Assembly (NCBI GenBank): GCA_028023455.1
Contig: JAQFVV010000022.1
Span: 6,159,100-6,223,099 of the forward strand
Source: Epiperipatus broadwayi
Taxonomy: Eukaryota; Onychophora; Udeonychophora; Euonychophora; Peripatidae
Length of the DNA stretch: 64,000 nt
Reading direction: 5' to 3'
Of this stretch, positions 47,865 to 60,790 are shown one piece after another. The position numbers were made by a program, and so were the translations under genes. Under the pieces are notes generated by a model that did not search any database, was not told the DNA's origin, and was given only the letters and a program-made list of their open reading frames with translations. How positions within the stretch are numbered: position 1 is the stretch's first letter; every line of letters begins with the position of its first letter.

Positions 47865-48007
47865 AAACAGGCAAAGCTCTCCATAGAGTAGTGCCACTCG
47901 GTGCAAGCCAGAGTAATCAATGGATGCCAGAAGACTTGTGCATAAAATCCCTATCTAGTGCCTAATCATCTAATATCCCCAGAGTAGTTTCTGGCTTTTG
48001 GCCTTCG
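47865..48007 (-). repeat. Repeat A, truncated monomer
   Basis: A well-conserved copy of the first part of the unit (gcaagccagagtaatcaatg and onwards). It ends exactly at 'ggccttcg', inside the ribozyme core. On the minus strand helix II is a clean GGC/GCC stem, followed by GAAA, but the cleavage triplet is changed (CUACUC instead of CUAGUC). Breakage near this base is shared with the copies at 2995 and 28602. Confidence 0.75.
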
Positions 48008-49299
48008 AGTACATAACTCCATGACTAAATTTTTATAATAAAACAATACAAACACATACACAAAAGTACCCCCCCCCCCAATCTGCACAAATGAATACTA
48101 AGATTCTAGCTTCTGTGGTAAATTCCAGAGTACTCACTCCCTATTTATTAAAACAATGGACTTTTACCATTAGGTTTTAAATCAAATATTAAATAGCTGA
48201 TGAGAAAATTTTTATTTTATATTTACAATAATTATTTTGAATTATTCAAGGTTCTTAGAGAATTAAAAAATAATTATTAATTTTAAATGAATAAAGTAAA
48301 TTGAAGAATATAGATAATATATCTGAAAATTTAACTAGAATTTGTTGTTTCAGTTTTTACAATCATTGTAAAGCGATTCCTATTCCATTTTCTTTCCAGT
48401 GCTTTAAAAAATTAATATTATATTTTATAATGAGGTTTCTAAAAAATTCAATATAAAAATTTGTGTAATATGAAAGAGATCTTATACATAAACATTAATT
48501 ATATGTATTACCTAAATCCTTATTGGTATCTTGTATAATATTATATTTATAAAATTGTACTTTTTTTGATATTGGCAGAATGCTGAAAGCTAGCCAAAAA
48601 CAAATATAAAATTTTATAAATTTTAGTTTATTAAATATTTTTTAAATATAATCTATACAAATATCAATAAGAATACATGTGTTCAAGCATAGGACCATAA
48701 CATAATGAATGCCATGTCCAAGTCCTACAGTTCAAATCAGAACAAGCTTAAGATCTTTTATTCAGATAAATAAGCTACTTAACCATCCAATTACCGTATG
48801 ATAAATGAATATCTAAATAATCTTAGGTAGAAAAAAATGAAGTATTAAAACCCCACTATCTGACTGTAAACTAAGGTCTTGAGAATAATACCTTCATCTT
48901 TCCTGTTTGCAGTGGCTAGTTTATACCTTATCTATTAATATACTGTAAATATAAAAATTGCAAGTCCTGCATTATAAATATAAGATGAAGATCGTTCTCA
49001 ATATTCCTAATACCATACCACATCAATAAACAATCACAGATTATTCAAACTAGTACTCATTGTATTTAATTATTGCCAATAAATTTTAGTAATAAATAAA
49101 CCTTGGATTTATATGAGAATTTATATATAGTGAAGTGTATACTTTTTATCAAAAATATTTGGTACCTTTTCTAACTCTTCATTTTATGAATAACTGATTG
49201 AAATATATTGTTTTTTATATATATCCAATGTCAATCATAATAATAACAATTTGATAATTTAACAGTTCATATATAAATAAATAAAACAAAGACAATCTT
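48008..49299. other. AT-rich non-coding DNA, probably downstream of the DYRK1A gene
   Basis: An 11-base C run lies at 48069-48079. No exon was seen. Confidence 0.45.
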
Positions 49300-50586
49300 T
49301 CTTTTCTAATTTTTTTTTTTTTAAAAAAAAAAAAAAATCTTCTGTACAGACATGCATGGTAAACTATCATCAATTTTCATAGTTTCTTAGGGCCATTATT
49401 GAAAATGAAGGGGCAGAAAAGAAATCAAAGGATGCTATGCATACACACTCACACAATAAAAATAAATGATACCGCTACATACAAACAGCGTCCACAGGTG
49501 TTCTGGCAAGCTTTTAATGAGGCAGAGACTATGTGTATTTTTTTTTTTTTCAGTTCAAAAAAAACAGGCCGGTGTTGTAAAACTGATTCGTTATTTTGTG
49601 CTTAATATAATGTCTTTTTAATTCACTGTGACTATAATCTACATAATTATCCTTTACGATTGACTATCAGCTGGGTGTTGTTTTACAATTGTTTCTTCTT
49701 CAAAGAATTTTGTTAGGTTCTGTTTTTTTTTTTTTTCAACAGATAATAAAATCTTACCAAAACACCGCATAGTATTTGTATAAACTGTCTTTCACCTGCC
49801 TACCCTTCATATAGTATTTACAAATTCATTGACTGTGATGTTGTTGTTTTATACTTCTGTGAATATGGGGGAAGGAGGGAGAAAGTATAATACATTTGAC
49901 TATAAACAGGCTTTGGAACTCAACAAGTCCATAAATAATGTGTATTTACATTTTGTGTTTAATGTGTGGGCACAGAATTGCAATTAAATTCTTTTCCATC
50001 TTTCTCTTGGTGTCATTTTTTAAAGAGTCCTCCCTCTCTTTCTCTTCTTTATATTTTTTTCCTTTTTTTTTTTTAAATCAAGTTCAAGTTTTTTTTAAAA
50101 AAAATATTAAAAAATATTTAACAAAACAAAAAAAAAAGTCAGATACAACAAAATAATTTGACAGAAAAAAAAAAAAAAAATTGCAGCAATAACAGCTGGT
50201 TTTTTATCCCCATTCAGCATGTCACATGATGCACTATTTACCAATCACAATTGTCGCGAACATTCTCCAATGATAGCAAAATTAGAACCAGACTGCATGT
50301 ACTGGCAATAGGGAACAAATGACTATCCACTCCAGACAGGACATGCTTAGATGGCATCATTTCCGGCACTGACCAGCAAGCATCTCTACACAAAGCTTTC
50401 CTATGAGTGCCCTGGACTATATCAATAAATCCCATTGAAATGGTAAGGAAGGGAGGGGTGTCACAAGCTGTATGGACTTGGCTTTTTGGCAGCTTACTCC
50501 CAAACATAGCTCACCCACGCAATAAATGGATCACTTTCTATAGAAAGTAGCTGTAAAAGTTGCTCATAACTAAAGCTAACTTCTCG
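49300..50586 (-). other. Probable 3' UTR of the DYRK1A-like gene
   Basis: The stretch follows the stop codon and is richer in G and C than its surroundings, especially 50200-50586, as expected for a conserved 3' UTR. The 89-residue open frame on the minus strand at 50238-50507 lies wholly in it and is taken as chance. Where the transcript ends is not determined; several reverse-strand AATAAA-like signals occur. Long A and T runs (for example 50166-50180) are present. Confidence 0.45.
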
Positions 50587-51332
50587 TCAATGACTTGCAA
50601 CTGGGCTTTGTTGAACACAGACTCCAACCATAGGGGAGTCATCTCTCTCAGAAGATCGTTGTGATGTTGTATCCCCACTTACAAAACCCGTTTGAGATGC
50701 CGTTAAATGCAATGGAAAGTTTGTTCCTAAATAGGTCGTACTAGTGGGTTGATTGTATTGAGAAAATTGGCCCTGGTAACCTGCTAATTGCATATTTAAT
50801 GAACCTGTCTGTGTGCAGTCCAAATTATGGGGCTGAGTACCCATATGTAATGTATTTGTATTAACATCCATGGTGGTCACAGCTATGGAAGACATGTTGG
50901 TGGAGTTGCGACCAATGACTTGTGAGTAGGCAAGACTAGAGTCCATGTTTCCCTGAAGCAAGGGCTGACTAGTATTTGTCAGTGGGCTGCTGGGAGATTG
51001 ATGAGAATGGCGTGTGTGTGAATGTCGCCTGGACATTGAATGAGAATGCACAAGACTATTTTGTGGTCCATTTGCATTATTTCGAGAATGCAGGGCAAGT
51101 GGGAGAGGTCCATGAGGGTGAACATGAGTCTGCATCACAAGGTCACCTGAGCCCCAAACTTGGGGTTGCTGAAGAGGTTGGTGATGATGTGAGCGAGCCT
51201 GAGGGCTTTCACAATCCATGGCTGACGAACCATGATAGTGGGATGCCGTCTGAGGGTGGCTATGCTGAGCCTGATGCTGCTGTGTACGCTGATGAGTTGG
51301 ATCGGAACGAGCGCGACTCCCTGATGATGATC
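50587..51332 (-). CDS. DYRK1A: DYRK1A/minibrain-type protein kinase, last coding exon (C-terminal tail)
   Basis: This 746-bp exon opens after an acceptor (minus strand ...cttttatag, AG at 51334-51333) with two bases completing a Gly or Arg codon, and ends in TGA at 50587-50589. It encodes about 248 residues rich in His, Ser, Gln and Thr. Three landmarks match the tail of vertebrate DYRK1A in order: GSRARSDPTHQ at the start, SAMDCESPQARSHHH near residue 45, and the terminus DDSPMVGVCVQQSPVASH, nearly the same as the human end. The kinase domain, nuclear signals and N-terminus are in upstream exons, not found in this window. DYRK1A is a dual-specificity kinase that autophosphorylates a Tyr in its activation loop and then phosphorylates Ser/Thr of splicing, transcription and cell-cycle proteins. 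The long vertebrate poly-His run is replaced here by scattered His. Upstream intron sequence follows toward higher positions. Confidence 0.93.
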
Positions 51333-54300
51333 CTATAAAAGACAAAATATATATATATATATAAGCAAGAAAGAAAAAAAATATAAAATATTACAATGTG
51401 CATCAACATTTTTTTAAAATTAAAGAAGATCTTTTAATCTATATTTAAAAAACAACCCAAAACAACAAGTTCTTCCTATATAAAAGAGTTGAAGAGTAAC
51501 TAAAAAAACATTTCAACCCCAATCAACAAGTCTATTGATACATTCATCATAAATAAAGTCTATTGGAAGATGAGGTACACACTGAGTCGGGGCCACTTTT
51601 TGATTGATTGTGCTAACTTTAAAGGTTCTTTTTCAGTTTTGAAAATTTGCCGTATAAGGATGGGTATAGAAGAGTATCATAACCAAGCAAAGGCTTTATA
51701 TGTAATCAGTCCTAAACATTATTTTTGATGATAATGCTTCTAACTTGCTTTAGTCTCCTTTTATCTCTTAGTAAAGTAAATGCTGAAATCACTAGCTGTG
51801 TCTAATTATTAAGTGATATAGTAAATAGTCAAATTTATTCATTTTGAAATTATTGCCTAATAAACAATCACAGAAGTTTATCTTTTTACAACACCAAAAA
51901 TGCTATGTCAGCTGCTACCTCCAACCAATTTATTAATTATATTTGTTGCAACAACTAACTAAAATAATTATATAAATTCCTTGACTTATTCCATAGCTTT
52001 GTGTGGCTTCTATTTTCACTTTTAAAAAGTGATGTTATTGTGCTATTGTATATTTACTTAATAAAATGCTATTAATATTTATATTTGTTGAACATATATT
52101 TTTTCCTTATTTTACTATGAAACATTTAGAATATTTTCAAATAAAACTATAATTTTTAATAAAATACTAATATTTACCATCATTTTTGTCTTATTTTTAA
52201 GCATTAAAATGGAAGATTAATAAAAACCACATTTTCCAGAAAATTCTGGTCACAAAAAAAAAAGTTATTGCTAATCAAAATAGATATCAACGGTTATGTT
52301 TATAAATTTTAAGGGGCTGGAACACAGACTTTCAAGTTCTCTTCAGCTATCTGCTTTATCTTATACAACTAATACACATGACAACATACATGTGAAAAAG
52401 ATAAATGATTTCCAATATATGTATTTCGTTTTGAACCAACATTTATCATCTCCCATACATATATATAATCAGTGCTCAGTTTATATAAGATAGCAAATCT
52501 TCAAACATTAATGAACAGGCTTCAATCTATTCCACCCATCAACTCTTAAGCCATCCATACCATTGAAAATCTGATGGAAGGCCCAAACCCCTGTTGATGC
52601 CAATATTATTGTCAAGCCAATATTGACTTTGTCATTCTGACCCCTCATGCATAGAACATTATCCATTTAAATATTTATATTAACTGTTTACATTGTTTTT
52701 TGAAGATAAAATATTTCAATTAATCATAGCATTTTCAAACAATTACATGTTGAAAATTTAAATAGATATTTTATAAATTAACATTTATTTACTTTGCACT
52801 AAAAATAATAATACAACCACAAATAAAAATACACGGGGGGGGGGGGGGGCTACGGGAATTTATGAAATCAATCTTTTATTATAAAAAATAGGACTTGATT
52901 TAATTTCTAACAAGGGATTGACTTAATTAATTTCTGGACTCCCACACTTTTATTTCAAGTTAAATATAAAACCCCCAATTGTAGTTGAAGAAACACTTTT
53001 TTTTTTTAGAGCAAAGTAAATAAAACATTCATACTTTTTTTTTTTTTACAATTATTCACAAGTCAGCTTAATATTTGAAAAAATCACAAGCATCAAAATA
53101 AGATTGTTTACAATATATCGGGTTTTTAGAATAATAAAAAAAAGTCACTTTTTAAAAAAGTGAAAATAATCAAAGGTTTTGCTTGAATTTTAAATTATCA
53201 CTAAGATATTTTTTAATGTAACCTTTTTTAAAAATATATATATGTAACATCCCTCTCTCATGCTTTGCTAAAAATGAGCAATCTGATTAATATTTGAAAA
53301 TAATCACATAAATTAAGAATCATTTACAATATAATTTATTTGTAAAACATATTTAAAAAATCAACTTTTACAGTCAAAATAATCATATACTTCGATCTCT
53401 CATGCTTATTACTGAAAACTTATTGAAATGATATGAACATATTTGAAATTTGATATAGAAGTACGCCAAATTCTTAATATCATACTGCATTGCCAGTTTT
53501 ATTCTAACTTCAGTAAAAGTGTTTACAAACAAACAGTTTGTAACTTAAATAAAAAACATTAAAAAAATTTTTCATTTCTAAAAATAATATAATTATTGAT
53601 TTAGCATATCTTAATTAAAAATACAAAATCTAAATGTCTCTATGTAACTACATTTGCAAAATGATTTTTAACACTTATTACTAACAATTGTATTACCTTT
53701 TCAAAACATTTAAATCATTTGAATAAAATTTAATTAGAAAGAATATGAACCCAGGCTTTCAAGCTTCCTACAGTTATCCATTCCATCTTATACAATTGAC
53801 ACACATAAAATTTATTATCAAAAAAAATTTGTGAAAATAATTATTACCATTACATTTTTAGAAAGAAAAAAAATACTAAACACAATAAAAATTTGCCTTC
53901 AACTGTTTATGTAGCAGAATTTCACACATTCTTGATGTGTTATAAATTTTAAAAAAAAAATTATTCATTATTTTATGAAGAATTTTTATTTTATTAAAAA
54001 AAAAAAAAAGAACAGTTCTGATTGCAGTAATCCAATTAATTAGGTATGGATTTTCAATGTTTTAAATTTTCTTCCAATTTTTAAATTCTAATCATTCATA
54101 ATAATTTTAAAAAAAATCATGTATAATCTTAAAATTAAAAAAATATGTCTTAACAATTATTTTAATCTAAGAATTAAAGTAAACATTTTACAATAAAATT
54201 AATATTGAACTTCAAAAATCAAAGACAATTTTAAATAATATGAAGTAAATTTTGATATTTTTCTTTAATACTTTTTAACTTCTGAGAATAGAACTGTATT

Positions 54301-55472
54301 TATTATTCTCTAAATAATGGGCTCATTCTTTTCAAATATTTGTAACAATAAAAATTGTTTAATTTCAAAAGCAAAAACTGCAAAAGAGAGCATTGAACAA
54401 AGTTGAAAGAATGAAATCATTTCATTATTAAAAATAACTGTCATTTTAATCTTTTATATATATAATTTTTTTTTTTTACTTGATTAAAACTTGAATTTAT
54501 GTGTTTAAAACCCATGAATTTATATTTTTAGTAAAATAATGCAAAAATTACTTTGACTATTTAAATTCAAATTGTTAAATAATAACCTTTGAAATGTTTC
54601 AATAAATTTTTGTGTTTCTACAATTGGCATGCAGAAAAATCATCCCCCCCCCCAAAAAAAAAGTGTTTATTTATAAGTAGTAAAAATGCTAATTGTATTT
54701 TTTAATTTCTACAAATACAAAACTTAAAAAAAATTCTTTAAATATGAACAAATATGATTAAAAGAATTAATAAGACACGCTTAACTTGAATTTGTTTATT
54801 AATTCAGTACATAAATTTGTACTTAAAATAGAAAGAATAGCTGTCATTATTTTATATTATCTTTACAATGAGTAAATAAATTAATTTAATAGTTGTAATT
54901 GTGTTCTAAAAATTAAATATTTATATTAAGCGTTAAAAATCAAAATACTAATGGATTTCATTTTGTTAAAAACTGCTAATGGGAGAAAGTAAGCAACAGT
55001 ATTGTGATTGGCTCATTATATTTTGCATAAGAGACAAAGTAAGTGAATTTAACTGTATTACAAATTTTGCACCACCTAAAAATTTTCTATCAAATCCATA
55101 TTTCCAACTTTAATAATTAAATCACAGAATATTCATGAAAAGTTAGTTATACACAAAAAAATTTTTGAATAATAAAGCAGATAATTATTTTTCATATTTT
55201 ATTTTTACTTTCATCACTATTGAGAGATTAAAGCTTATTACTATTTTAATAAAAAATAAAAACTTGCTTCTAGTAAATTGATTTTTTTTAATGGTTTGTT
55301 TTTCTTATATATAAATTTTAATTTCACTATTTTATTAATTGCCTAATTCTTAAAAAAATATTTTTCTCAGAAAATACTTGAGTTTACCAAATGGGATTTA
55401 AAAAAAACCAAGAAATTCCACAAATTATTCTAAAAGATTAGATATTAAAAATATATATATATAAGGTCCAAA
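51333..55472 (-). other. Probable DYRK1A intron
   Basis: AT-rich DNA upstream of the last exon on the minus strand. It has a 15-base G run (52835-52849), a 10-base C run (54644-54653) and loosely repeated blocks near 53050-53400. I looked for kinase-domain exons and saw none. Confidence 0.5.
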
Positions 55473-55474
55473 TA

Positions 55475-57556
55475 CAGGCAGTCCCCTAGTTACAAACTTT
55501 ATTGGTTCCTGATGTGTCTTTGGAAGTTGAAATAGTTTGAAAGTCGAGGTCTGTATAAAAAAAAAAAAAAGGGGTTTTCAAAGTACAGTATTTATTTTTT
55601 ATTGATTAGTATCTGCAATTTTGTTTACAAATTTATTAAGAGTTAATTGAATTGTATTCTTTTTCTTCTCTTGATAAAGAATTCTGTAACATTCTGTGTC
55701 TTTTTCTATTGCCCTTCATACACGAGATACATGCTCTCCATTGGGATCACATTCTTCCATGATGGTCAAAAATTTGTCAAGATGCATATTCTTGATTGCC
55801 AAACTCTTAACAATAAGTTCATTATCAGGTTCTTCTTCATTTGATAGAGAAATCTGAGTGAGATTGCATTAACTCATCAATATCTTCATCAGTGATATCT
55901 AAATTTAATTCATTCATTATATTGATTATTTCAGTTGTGATATCTTCAGGAGTTTCTTCAATGTCTATAGAAGCATTCATCATTTGTGGATATATTTTTT
56001 TCCAACAACCTTTCACTGTTGACTCTTATTTCAGCCCGTGTATCCCCAATAATATTTATTTTTTTCCATATATTACAACTTTTCCAAAAATCTCTTAGTA
56101 TAGGTCCACCTTTCTTGTCAATTGCCTTGATTGTTTGAGTCATTAATCTTCTCAATAATATGGCTTAAAAGTAGTTATCACAGTTTGGTCCACAGGTTGT
56201 ATTTCACTTGTGGAATTGGAAGGGATAAACACAACATTAACTTCTGGATATAAATTTTGCAGGAATTTTGGATGTCCGGGAGAATTGTCTAAGAGCAATA
56301 TTGTTTTAAATGGTAAATTATTCTCACTACCAGAAGGCACAAAATGATGTGAGAACCAATCTTGAAAAAGCTATGCAATATCCCAGGTTTTAGTATTTGA
56401 TTTCCAGATGACTGGAAGCATTCTTTTATCTTTTCCTTTCAACGCTCTAGGATTTTCTGTCTGATAAATTAGCATTGGCTAAAATTTAAAATCACTAGCT
56501 AAATTATCTCCAAGAAGCAATGTTAATCTTTTTTAGAAGATTTGTGCTCAGGTGCAACTGATTCTTCCTTTGCTACATGCATCTTTTCCCAAAATAATCC
56601 TGTCCCATCTACATTGAAGACTAGGCATGAAAAATAAGCTCCATCTTTAATGATATTAGAGAAAGTGGAAATAAATTCACTGGCAGCTTTCTTATCTGCA
56701 CTGGTGCCTTCTCCAGTACATTTAATATTATGTAAAGAATATCTCATTTTAAATTTGTGAAACCAGACATTGCTTCTACAAATTCAACAGCAGAGTCTTC
56801 TTTTAATTCTTTCTTCCAATTTTCATACAAACTAAAAGCCTTAGCTTGAATAACTGGATGCCTTTTTGATGTTGATCTTCAATCTATAAGGCTAAAGATT
56901 TCTCCATTTTATCCATTACTCTGGTGTGTCTTTTTGAAACAATCTTTGAAGAAATATTCCCAAAATTTTTAAAATATTCCTTAATTTTGTTCTTGTTTTT
57001 CACAATTGTATATATTGTTAATTGGTTTAAATTACATGAATGTGCAATTGAAGCAAAAGATTCACCATTTTCAGAACGTCTATTTATATCCAAGTTTGTC
57101 TCCACCGTTTGAGGTTTATGAGACCTTGATTTTTTTTTTCTTGTATTAACAATGCTATTTTTTCATTTCTCACTTTTTAATTAATAAAAATGAAAAAAAT
57201 TCATCAAAACAGAAATGCATACAGTGTATATGTAACATAATTGTGCACAAACTACTTTTAAAAATAAGCACTAATCAAGACAGTCGACTGTGACAATGCT
57301 AAAAATAAAAGTAATCAATGTCAGAGAGATGGGAAGATTTACTGTCTTTTATATAGATTTTTATTGTTCTCTGAAATATACTTTTAATTATTTTCTAAAT
57401 TCCAAAGTTTACCTTTCTTTAGAAAAAATTCAATTATGAATGTATGTAAATAGTTTTTTTTTATCATGTGCATAGATAAAGATCTAAAGTCCCAAAAGCG
57501 ATTATGTAACAGCGAAATGTTTGTAACTCGAATGTTCGTAACTAGGAAACTTCCTG
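55475..57556 (-). mobile_element. Tigger/pogo-type DNA transposon, 2082 bp
   Basis: The left terminus reads caggcagtcccctagttaca. The reverse complement of the right terminus reads caggaagtttcctagttacg. TA flanks both ends (55473-55474 and 57557-57558), the target of this superfamily. Terminal sequence and inner transposase fragments agree with Tigger elements. The strand is that of the transposase remains. It lies in the presumed DYRK1A intron. Confidence 0.9.
55958..57105 (-). pseudogene. Broken Tigger/pogo transposase (CENP-B-like HTH plus DDE domain)
   Basis: Four minus-strand pieces occur in order. 57105-56884 has a helix-turn-helix of the CENP-B N-terminal type (SENGESFASIAHSCNLN). 56747-56523 includes CLVFNVDGTGLFW, the first catalytic Asp, where the usual DETGLFW has become DGTGLFW. 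56340-56152 includes ILLLLDNSPGHP-type sequence (seen as TILLLDNSPGHP), the second Asp, and PSNSTSEIQPVDQTVI, the third Asp. 56155-55958 is the C-terminal tail. Frameshifts and stops separate them, so it is inactive. Intact relatives cut and paste the element at TA sites. Confidence 0.88.
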
Positions 57557-57879
57557 TATTTGACTAAAAAATAAAATGAAAACAATTTTTAGAATATGAA
57601 TCTTAGCAATAAATGTTTTTTCAAATAAGGCAAAAAAAAAAAAAGTGAATTGGAAAAGGAAGAATTCAAATTAAATAATGAAAAAATTATCACTTCATAA
57701 AAAACTAATCCAAAAAAAAGGAGTATAGCCTTATTCAGTCTGTCAGAAAGATATTCAAACAAACTCCATTATTTTTAATAAATTAAATGAATGCATAAAA
57801 AATGTAGTGAAATGGAGAAAAGTTTAGTTTTTCATTTATCTGGATAAAATTATGTTCAGGATTGTGATGCTGCTTAAAA
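57557..57879. other. AT-rich spacer
   Basis: No feature between the Tigger element and the RTE-like LINE. Confidence 0.5.
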
Positions 57880-60790
57880 AAAAATCATTTTCAACCACTA
57901 TTGATCCATTGCAAGATGAAGGTCTCTCTCTCTCAGTTCAATCCATCTTCTCCAAACTCCAATCTCTTCTCAAATATCGCACTATCCATCTATCCCACAT
58001 GTCATATCTTTCTAAGTTTTTACAATCCCTTGGAATCCAGTTTAAAATTTCAACTGCCAATCTACTATCATCTCATCTAGCAATATGTCTAGCTCAACTC
58101 CATTTCAATCTCTTAATTCTTTCAATGATGTCAGTAACGCCTGTTATTGTTTTCGATCTCTTCTTGTTACTCCTAACACGTATTTCTCAACACTTCTTTG
58201 AGTGGTCTGAAGTCTCTGTATTACTCTTTTGTTAAGTGCGCAAATCTCAAATCTGTAAAAAGACCTGTAACACATTTATTAAAAACCTTCCTTTTCAAAC
58301 ACATAGACAAATTTACTTTTAATATTATTATTTCTACCAAAAGCACTCCAACCAAGTTTAATTCTACCATTCATTTCATCTGTTATGTTTCTATCTATGG
58401 TAATACTCTGACCAAGGTATTTGTCGTTAACTTCTAAGTTATCATTATTAATCTTTATTTTCTTCTTTTGAGAAAATCCATTGAACATTTCTTTGGTCTT
58501 TTTATCACTTAACTTTAATCCTACTTTGTTATTTTCATTTGATAACTCTTGCAACATTTCCTGAAGATCTAAAGCATTATTTGCAAAAACAACTATATCA
58601 TCTGTAAAATCTAAATGACTTAAATAATCTCCATTTACTTTTATTCCCATAGTTTCCTATTTTAATCCACAAAATACTTCTTGCAAAACTGTTGTAAAAA
58701 GTTTTGGAGTTACGAAATCACTTGCTCAATGTTAATCTTTTAATACTATTATGTAATCTAATTGTTGCTGTTGCATGTTTATAAACATTCTTCAGAATAT
58801 AATGATCCAATCATGCATATAGAATCAAATGCATTTTCATAATCTACAAATCCAAAGCATAATGGCAAATCGTATTTCATTGATCCTTTCTATTTCCATT
58901 ATACTAAATTCACTTTTAAATCCAGCTTATTCTTTTGATTGGTTAAATTCCAAAGTTTATTGTAAATGAGTTGTAATTATTTTGGTAAAAATTTTGTATA
59001 GAACTTGATAATCTTCTTTATCATGTTTTTTAAATATTAATGTTGCATGTTTCAATCATCTAATACTATCATTTAGATATTTGGTATATAAATTTGCCAA
59101 AAAAAATTTCTATTTCAATTGCTTCTTTTAAGATATCAATTATAATTCCATCATTACTTGGAGCTTTTCCTGTCTTTATAAATTTAATTGCATATTTCAC
59201 TTCATTTAAAATCTTGGGCAATTCAGAAGATATAATAGTTGTAGGAGGTAATTTTACTTGTTCTTTATTGCTAAATAATTTTTTGATAGCATTTTTCTAC
59301 ACATTTCATGATGTCATCACTCTTTTTAGTAATATTTCCATCTTTTTTCTTATTGCAGAAATAAGTTTCCTATCAATCCCAAAATGTTGTTTTACACTCT
59401 TGAGACTTTTATTCTCTTCTATAACTTTCCCTACTAATTCACAACTATACTTTCATAATTATATCATTATCAATTCTTTTTCACATCATTTTAAAAAATT
59501 TGAGAAATTCAATTCTTTTTAATGCATCATTTTTATATAGTTTCATATACCTCTTTTCTTCATAAATTGTCTTGTTTCAGTAGAAATTTTACTGGTCAAT
59601 TGCTGCTTTTTTGTATCAGCTAATCTTTGTTGCAGTTTTTAAAAATGTATATCAGTTTTTCCCATTGATTTCATTCAAATCTGAGTCATGTTCAAAATCT
59701 GTTAATATATGAAAACTATTTGCAAGTTCTAATTTATATTCACTAGAATGTTTCTAAAGATGATGAATATCAACTGTGAATATTGTTTTTCTTAATTATT
59801 TTTATCTTTCTTCTTTTGCATTAACATGTGTCTTACATCTCACTAATCGATGACCACTTCCATGTTGAATTTATTAAAAATACTGCAATCTTGAAATAAA
59901 TACTTCCTGTTAGTCAAAATGTAATCGAATTCTGCTGTACCTTCATTTGGTTGCTTCCATGTCCATTTCTGTTAAACACTTTCTCAAAAAAGAATTTGTA
60001 TTATAAAGTTTTTCTTTTTCTGCAAACTCCACAAGTCTATGTCCTCCTCATTTCTATCACAATAACCAAATTTATGTACAGCACTTTCATTTTTCAATTG
60101 TTTATTCAATTCTAGCATTAAAATCTCCATGACAATTTTAAAATGTTGTTTGGTCTGATCAAAAGCTTTTTGTATATCCATATAAAATATCTTCTACTTC
60201 TTCACAACAATAAGGAATTTGTTGGGGCAAAACCTGAAATATATGCATTTGATTTCTGTAATTAAGTTGAATAACTAACCTTGCCATCCTATCTGATATA
60301 CCATCAATCTCACCAATGATGTTCTATTTTTAATTTACAATGAATCTACTAAATGTCCACTTTTTAAATCAATTGTCTCTTCAGTTTTTCTTCTAAATTT
60401 ACAAAGTCCAATAATATCCCATTTAATATTAGATAGTTCTTCTTCCAATCTTCCTTCACTTGAAAGTGATCTGCAGTTTTAAGTACCTAAATAATGGTCA
60501 TTATCAAATGGTAGCTTGGGTCTACAATCAGGAGATTCTTAGCATCCTCTGTCTTCAAGCTGGTGACTTTATTATCTCCTGGGAATAGGAACCATGATTT
60601 TTTTTTTTTGTCTGTCATGATTGTAAATATCTATTAGAAAAACAAAATTTCCTTCACAGATGCATTTATTCCATCTTCAAGAAAACTCAACTGCTATTTC
60701 AGTTTAGAGTTATCCAGGTAACTAAACTCAGAGGTAAAAAGTCAATAAACTCACCACGCTGGCTATTATGGATGTTGGCAGTCCCATCCA
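57880..60790 (-). pseudogene. Decayed RTE-like LINE, nearly full span of ORF
   Basis: The minus strand shows RTE-type motifs in the right order. Near 60530-60480 the start of the endonuclease (PKLPFDNDHYLGT-like) is visible. At 60181-59984 is FDQTKQHFKIVM, then a damaged GDFNA-type site, then ESAVHKFGYCDRNEEDIDLW. At about 58720-58650 is FVTPKLFTTVLQEVFCGLK. At 58650-58279 is NGDYLSHLDFTDDIVVFANN, the catalytic FADD box with Ala changed to Thr, then LDLQEMLQEL and KLGWSAFGRN. At 58250-57890 the C-terminal region reads like GVTDIIERIKRL and WSWARHIARWD. Many stops show an old, dead copy. The 5' end near 60790 is approximate. Confidence 0.8.

Noticed and set aside
50238-50507. 89-residue minus-strand frame after the DYRK1A stop
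   Set aside because: It lies in the probable 3' UTR and is separated from the exon by stops, with no recognisable domain.
50976-51338. 120-residue plus-strand frame across the DYRK1A exon
   Set aside because: It is the antisense shadow of the real exon, which matches DYRK1A on the minus strand.
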